64,000 bases of DNA from Escallonia rubra (lineage: Eukaryota > Streptophyta > Magnoliopsida > Escalloniales > Escalloniaceae): contig JAVXUO010000653.1 of assembly GCA_033065855.1 (NCBI GenBank), positions 1-64,000 on the forward strand, read 5' to 3'. The notes beneath the pieces were generated by a model, which was given only the letters and a program-made list of their open reading frames with translations, had not been told where the DNA came from and ran no database searches. Positions 57,586 to 64,000 of the stretch are shown one piece after another. Each line of letters starts with the position of its first letter. Position 1 is the stretch's first letter. A program made the translations under genes and the position numbers.

Positions 57586-58616
57586 ATAAAAAATTACTAG
57601 TATTATACAAGCCTCTCCAAAAGTTCAAGTATGCAGTTAAATAGCGTCCATCATCTCATATTTTAGTGGTGATTTTGTAAAGTGATGTTTTCACTAATTA
57701 TATAGAGAAAACTAATTTTATAGCTATAGCTCAAATATGTATCAACCGAAATTAATTTAGGAGAATAGAAAATGAAGGTGGTCACTTTACCATACTTTAA
57801 AAGATTAAACGTTTAACAATGTCTAGCATTATAAAAAGGTTTCCCTCATAAACATTTTCTGATATAACTCATGGGCCAAGGCCTCACTTGCTTCCCACTA
57901 GATCCGTTCCTGAAAATCAAATGCTTATCCAAATTTCTTCAGATTCTTTGTCTGTAACTACTCTATGACTTAAGGATTCAAGAGCCCCAACGAATCCCCT
58001 TCAGGCGAACACATTCTACCTTTTTGCTTGTTATAGACCATTCCTGTGTTCTAGACCTACTTCTTAAAAAGCAACAAAGTTGATGCTTTGCTAAAATTAC
58101 CGTGAAAACAAAACTGCTACAGCACAAGGCGAGTTAACATGTTGATGCTAACAAAAGTCCCCTACGAAATCTTGGAGCAAAGAAGTTTTTGTAGACATTT
58201 TGTATTACACTTCACAAATTCTTAGGTTAGAATTTTAACGCCTGAATATTGATTGAACTCAAAAAAAGTAGTCAAAGTTAAAATAACAATTGGTTAACAA
58301 TTCAAACAAGGTCGAAAAAATCGGTAAACCCAATTCTGATGACATGTTCAAATTTTGTTTTAGGATTATATGAGGAGTCAGATGAGACAAATTAACAAAT
58401 GAAGGGAGTATGATAATAACACTTTCTCAAAACCTACAATATGATCTGGGTCACAAAGAGCATTGTTGGTTTTTCACACATGCGTTCACTCACAGGATTC
58501 ATAGGATTGCTTAAGCAAAATTTCAAAAACGAAAACTGACATCCCCCTTTAAACTAGTCATTTCCACTTTTGTCAGTAAATATATTTAAATATTATGACT
58601 ATCACAATTAATAAGA
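57586..58616. other. AT-rich intergenic
   Basis: No gene or closed element recognised. Confidence 0.45.
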
Positions 58617-59295
58617 CTAGTCCCGAAAGCCGTGCCAAGCACGAGATGATTTTATAGATGGTAATTTATTTTAGTAATTTTAAAATACAAATAAAATATA
58701 TAGCACAATTTTATAATTTCATTGTCATTTCATTAAAGATAGTCACTTTAATTTTTGGGTTGAACTTTCTTGCAATAAAAATAATGAACCCTTCTGGTAA
58801 AATATCAATAAGTAATATCTTTGTGCCTATTTGCTAATTCTAATTTGGTCAGTATATATATATGAACAAAAATTAAAATTTTATTTAGTAAACAATAAAA
58901 AAAAGTAAATTCCACTAATAAAATATGCGGAGAATATTATGAGATCAATTTCCTATTGCACAAGACATTTTTATTATTTTTTAAGTATCTTTTAAAAATA
59001 ATTTATACATTTTAATGGATTGTTCATAACGTTAGCTACATATTAATTTAATTTTGACAGAGAAAATTATGGTGTATATATTTGTTCATAGTATGTGATT
59101 TATAAAAGTTAATCAATACCGCTAATTAAATAAGGATAATGTATCATTTTTAGAAGCAAATAGAATTTACCAACAAAGTATACAGGGAAAATAATAATTA
59201 TTGCATGAGATAATTATATAAAGTTTAAAAAGTTTAACGAACATGACTAAATAGGATAGCTTAAAACCTCGTAATAAGCAAATTATTAAACAAAA

Positions 59296-60502
59296 GGGCA
59301 AATTACACCTATGTCCCTGAGGTTAGGGTATAATTACAGTCAAGAACATTAAGTTTTAAAATGTAACATACCGTGACCAAACACTTTTAAAATGTATCAG
59401 TCGTGTCCATCCGTTAGGGTTCCGTCCAAAAATTGTACTTTTTGTATGATGTCATCAATATGTATTTTTAAAATGACGATACTACCCATTGTACTGTATA
59501 TACTGAATATTTTTAAAAAATTTAAATTTAAATTTCAAGCCTTAAATTAAAGTCACAATTAGGATTTTATTGAAACCCTAATTTACAAATTAGGATATTG
59601 TTGAAACCCTAATTTGCAAATTAGGGTTTTCTTGGAACCTTCATTTGCAAATTAGGGTTTTCTTGAAAACCTAATTTGTAAATTTGATATGTTCTCTGTC
59701 CCATTGTCGGCGACCAATCTCCTGCTGGCGTCGTTTCCATCGCCGGCGACGTCACCCTTCCCCTTCCATCTGTTCTCTGTCCCATTGCCGGCGACCAATC
59801 TCCTGCTGGCGTCGCCTCCATCTCCGGCGACGTCACCCTTCCCCTTCCATCTGTTCTCTCTCCCCGCACCTCACCCTCCCCGCGGCAGCCCCTTCCCTCG
59901 GCCCACACCGGCAGCGCCTTCCCTCGCCCCACGACGCCAACCCGCGCCTTCCTTGCCCCACGACGCCAGCCCCTTTCCTTGCCCCACGATGGCAGCACTT
60001 TCCCTCGCCCCACGACGGCAGCACCTGCCCCACGACAGGCAGATCGGGAGTGAGACCGTGATCTTGCAGCGCTGGTGCCTCACCGGAGGGCCTACTACTG
60101 CGCTGACGGTGATCGGGCCTCCTGATGCTGGGTGGCGCAGATGGATTGCCTCGGGTTTGGTGACGGCATTGACTCGGTTGCCACCGGGGAAGGGGGTTGT
60201 GGGCATGACGGGGTGGGCAGGTGACGGGGAAGGGGGAGGCAGACGGCGTGGGGGCGGGGGGGGGGGGGGGGGGTGGGGGCGCGAGAAGGGGGGGTGTGGG
60301 TGCTAGGTGTGGGGAGAGGAAAAATAAACAGTAAATTAAGTGGGTAATTTATTTTAAAGTCAGGGGCAATCAAGTCTTTTTGTCAAAACCGTTAAGTATT
60401 TTTGTATTCCGTTTGTCAATGGACATAAGTGTTACATTTTGAAACTTTGTGTCCTCGTGTGTAATTACCCCCAAACTTCAGGAACATAGGTGTAATTTGC
60501 CC
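59296..60502. mobile_element. MULE-like element with GC-rich payload, 1,207 bp
   Basis: Inverted ends GGGCAAATTACACCTATG and CATAGGTGTAATTTGCCC are flanked by the exact 9-bp duplication TAAACAAAA (59287-59295 and 60503-60511). The sequence on either side is contiguous in Helitron A, confirming a clean insertion. The centre (59690-60310) is much more GC-rich than the arms, with an 81-bp tandem duplication (59689-59851) and an 18-G run at 60256-60273. It may be captured coding DNA, but I cannot name the source. Confidence 0.85.
59604..59629. repeat. 26-bp perfect palindrome in the MULE
   Basis: Two halves of AAACCCTAATTTG face each other with no spacer. Neighbouring imperfect copies of AAACCCTAATTT and AAATTAGGGTTT extend from 59570 to 59690. 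The CCCTAA/TTAGGG core recalls plant telomere repeats but is not in tandem. Confidence 0.85.
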
Positions 60503-61839
60503 TAAACAAAATGTAACCAACATTTCACAGAGTATATAATAAACATGCTTACTAATCAGATTTACCATCAAATATAATAAGGTTTTCAATCTAAATTTTA
60601 GAGTACATTCACCACAATATAACTAATAACCCTTTAGATTTTATATGCAATTCTATTTTTTAAACATCTATTTTTTTCTTTTCATATAATAAAGAGTCTT
60701 TAAGATTATAAAACTTAACATAAAATCATAATATATTGGTATATTACTAATGCATAATTTATAATGCTTAAGAGTTTAATTGCTCACAATAAAGCACCAC
60801 AAAAAAAAAAAAATGGTTCAAAAAAATTTCAACATAAAATTAGTTAAATTTAACAAATGCTCACATGCTTAAATTATTAATTTATGCTATTGTTAAAATA
60901 TATCTCATATGAAATTTGCACATTATGATATTTCTACATTTAACCAATGCGACTGAATAAGATAGCGCAAAACCTTAGAGTAAGAAAATTATTGACCAAA
61001 ATTTCTAACCATTATATTTATCAAGTTAGATTCATCTTTGAATTTATCAAGGTTAACAATGTAGTTGAAATCTGACTTAACCATTCTAGCTTTGCTTCGT
61101 TTTATACGAAACTTTTCAATGAAATTCTACAATAGCTTCTTTGTGCAATACACCATTACTTATTATCACATTATGTATTCAGTGTGAAATAAAATTATAA
61201 ACACTATATCTTACATACAAAAATTTTGAGATAGAATCTAATTTTTCTTATTAAATCTCTAGAGTATTTTTTATTTTACAGATGATGATTTCATGTTAGA
61301 GAGCTTTTTCGAGCTAACTTTAATAGAGTGAGGATTAGTTCATATAATTGTTATTGAATGCACACAACAATCCCCACTCATAGTTATAATCAACTCTATT
61401 ATAGTCAAAATTAAGTTCGAAAGCTTATAGTTAATCTAACGTTTACTTATTGATCTTGTTATTCATGTGAATACAATCAACTACAAAATAATATTTTTTT
61501 ACTGGTTTTTAAGGTCCTATTAAAAATAAATTATTAATCTATATTCGATTACACTAAGCTTTGTACATTATTTAAAACAAATTCATTGCTAAGGTTATAT
61601 ATCTTCTCAAATATACTAAGAGTACATTAATCGCATCTATTTGTTTCAGTATTTGATTTGTTTTCTAAATCCTGCATGGGGTATAACCAGTTTGTTGGTT
61701 AATGAGGTCTTATTTAAAAATGCTGACTTATAATTTATTTATAAAATCTATATGTCACATTATTCACTTTTTATGTTGACTATCTTATGCACATTAGGTA
61801 TATATCAATAAATGCGAATAAAGATACTCAATTAGAACT

Positions 61840-62030
61840 AGAGGTGTTAAAAGGGCTAGGCCGCCCGCGAGCCAGCGCAACCCAGCCCTAAAATGGCCCG
61901 GGCCATAGGGCTTGGGAAAAAAAACTCAGCCCGACCCGGCCCTAAAAATGCCTCTTTTTTGGCCCAGCCCTGGTCTATCCCGGATTTGGCTTGGATCTAG
62001 TCCGGCCTGGAATTTTAAATTTGTAAAATA
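61840..62030. mobile_element. GGCCCGGGC-rich DNA-transposon fragment
   Basis: AGAGGTGTTAAAAGGGC at the left, GGCCCGGGCC near 61896, and complementary CCGGCCT-type sequence at the right (62007). It is the same kind of repeat as 57431-57585 and marks the point where Helitron B stops. Confidence 0.4.
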
Positions 62031-62701
62031 AACAAGTAATATTTCTTTCCACTTAATCCATAATTTGTTGGAGTACTTGAGCAATATATGTAACACCCCA
62101 GAATTTTTTGAAGCGTTAACCAATCAATCAATCAATCAATTCTTAACTATTTAATCATCTCAAATTCGCAAAGAAAATCCCAATAAATATCTCAATCAGA
62201 GCTTCTACAGTAACTCAATTTCTCAACTAATTATTCTTAAACGCAAAGACTAGATTAAAATACTAAATTTAGTGAGTTACACACTAATTCCCTCGTAGGG
62301 GTTTAAGTAAACAGAATAAATAAATAAAAAATCTAAACAAACTCCATCATCAGGCTCTAACCAATCCAAAAATTTATTGATGGTTAATACCTGTAGAATG
62401 GAAATGAAAAAGGGAGTGACCTTTCGAGAGCTCAGTAAGGTCGCTCAAAAATCCAGGAAAACAAATACAAACGATTATCAGATTCACTTCAAAACGAAAA
62501 GGGAAGAGATTCAACTCAATCCCTAAAACAGATATAGAGACAAACAAATTTCATTCACACTGAAACAATGCAGATGATATTGAACATGAGTATAATGCAA
62601 AGCCACACAGGCAGTGCACAGAAATCACTTAGCAAAGCCACAAAGGCGATGCTCAATAACACTGTGGTTACATATGCATATGAACACTAGCTAGACCCTC
62701 A

Positions 62702-62934
62702 GGCTGTGTTTGACGCGCATGATATGACCCTGGATAGGATAAAAATAATCCTATCCGGCGTTTGGACACGCACTTAGTCCCCGGATAAGGTCCTTTGGAC
62801 TTGTTTTATCCCCCTTGAGTGGGATAAAATAATAGCTGGGGGGGGGGGGGGGGGGTAAAAAATTATTCCAGATCAGTTCGGACTAAAATGAATGGGACCC
62901 ACCCCACTTATACATATATATATATATACACGTG

Positions 62935-62971
<37 letters not shown>

Positions 62972-62993
62972 GTATACACACACACACACACAC

Positions 62994-63040
<47 letters not shown>

Positions 63041-63192
63041 AATTGCATATCTGACTTATAATCCGGACTTGGTCCAAACGCTGGATAGGATTTTTTGCTT
63101 ATCCGGTCTTATCCGACGGTATAGCTTGTCCGGCCTTATCTGCCCTTATCATGTCCTTATCCTTATCATTATCCTTGTCGCCAAACGCAGCC
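62702..63192. mobile_element. Tourist-like MITE inside the LTR, 491 bp
   Basis: Ends GGCTGTGTTTGACG and CGCCAAACGCAGCC are inverted, flanked by TCA on both sides (62699-62701 and 63193-63195). The interior holds repeated GGATAAG/CTTATCC blocks, an 18-G run (62838-62855) and an AT/AC microsatellite. Confidence 0.7.
62911..63042. repeat. Compound (AT)n-(AC)n-(AT)n microsatellite
   Basis: Alternating TA runs flank about ten AC dinucleotides, all inside the Tourist-like MITE. Likely polymorphic in length. Confidence 0.9.
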
Positions 63193-64000
63193 TCAAGGTA
63201 CTAACATCTCCTGACAATAACAGACCATCCTTATATCAACCCTGATACAGACCATCCTTATAACTCCTTAACACACTAACTCATGTCAATATGCAGAGTA
63301 CAATAATCGATGATGCAATGATTTAATCGATGCACAACGAAAACAAATACAGAGCATTGAACAGAATTTCCAAGAAACGTGTCAGGCTCAAAACAGGGTA
63401 TTAATGTCAATCAATGCAATTTCATAACAATTATAACTGAGTCCAACGAAACTTCGATAACAATTTGGAAAGATATTTATGATGTCAAATAGATTAAATA
63501 GGGTTTCAGAAGAAATCCCTTACCTCGATCCAAGTGCTAAAGCTAAAAATACTCTCGATCAAATCCTCGAAGTTAACCTAGGTTGACAAAGTCATTTATC
63601 ATAACACTTATTATACTACTAAATTAAAATATTAATATAATTATCCATAGCGTACCCATTTTTTCTACTCGGACATGATGAAATTCTGAGCGATTTTTCA
63701 CAAGGCCAACCTATCTCGAAATTCGTCACACTCCCCGTGACTCAAAAATACCCCAAAAATGTTTTTATCGTTCATTAAACATTATTTATATCTTAATATA
63801 GCATATGGGATAAGAATATAACTTTTTGAATATTTTTGATTATTTTTGAATTAAAATAATTTCCTTAAATACACTAAAAACCAATAAATTGCCATAATTG
63901 CTTCTAGCTGGAAATAAAGACTCGTAATTTTTTAACAAACCTTAATATATGTATAAAAATTTTAGAAATAAAAATCAGGATTTAAAAGGCGCTAAAACTA

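Larger units (their letters stand above)
58617..61830 (-). mobile_element. Helitron B, same family as Helitron A, 5' end lost
   Basis: On the minus strand it ends with the hairpin CGTGCTTGGCACG, then GCTTTCGGGACTAG, followed by T. Interior blocks match Helitron A in order (ACCAACAAAGTATACAG, CATGAGATAATTATATAAAG, GGTATAACCAGTTTG then TCTTATTTAAAAATG), but a 1.2-kb MULE interrupts it at 59296-60502. No Helitron 5' end was found before the next element at about 61840, so it is truncated there. Confidence 0.7.
62089..64000. mobile_element. LTR related to the solo LTR, running off the window
   Basis: It starts TGTAACACCCCAGAATTTTT and shares CGAGAGCTCAGTAAGGTCG and AATCCCTTACCT with the 34985-38216 LTR in the same order and orientation. 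Its other end and any internal region lie beyond base 64000. A Tourist-like element is inserted at 62702. Confidence 0.75.

Noticed and set aside
59621..60373. Frames of 111-205 codons in both directions
   Set aside because: GC-rich MULE payload with an internal 81-bp duplication; no recognised protein. Kept only as possible captured DNA.

Overview
The window is nuclear DNA of a flowering plant, most likely a woody eudicot. Three things point there: split genes with GT-AG introns and AT-rich intergenic DNA, TIR-type resistance domains (which argue against a grass), and a plant 5.8S rRNA sequence. Host genes are sparse. Most of the 64 kb is transposable-element sequence, much of it nested. Exon models and element boundaries below were read by eye from the sequence; no search or alignment program was run.

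1-7.2 kb (+): the last six exons of an oligopeptidase B-like (prolyl oligopeptidase family S9A) gene. All three catalytic residues are visible; the N-terminal half lies before base 1. A degenerate second copy of its last exon is at 9.8 kb, and a copy of its 3' flank is at 38.4-38.6 kb.

9.9-18.6 kb: a two-exon gene (-) encoding two TIR domains in tandem without NB-ARC or LRR. A 6,060-bp Mutator-like element with 775-bp terminal inverted repeats and a perfect 9-bp target duplication sits 30 bp upstream of its start codon. This element carries the last exon of a remorin gene, so it is a Pack-MULE.

18.6-25.7 kb: degenerate tandem arrays, then the 5' end of a Tat/Ogre-like Ty3-gypsy retrotransposon on the minus strand (LTR, primer-binding site, two tandem decayed gag copies). 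25.7-34.9 kb: LRR remnants, a Helitron with textbook ends, and several MITEs. 35.0-38.2 kb: a 3.2-kb solo LTR with a perfect 5-bp duplication. 39.5-42.6 kb: a Harbinger-type element filled with a GC-rich minisatellite, and a 656-bp MULE-like element that has captured a 5.8S rDNA/ITS fragment.

43.8-45.4 kb (-): an intact LRR-only reading frame of the CC-NB-LRR type, with a TATA box just upstream. Behind it is a 3.6-kb Helitron. 49.6-57.4 kb: an LTR retrotransposon (-) with only a gag region, broken by two stops (TR-GAG type). 58.6-61.8 kb: a second Helitron of the same family, carrying another MULE. 62.1 kb to the end: the start of an LTR related to the solo LTR.

The genes do not form a pathway. 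The common thread is resistance-gene fragments (TIR-TIR, LRR-only, LRR remnants) scattered through a region remodelled by elements that capture host DNA (remorin exon, rDNA).
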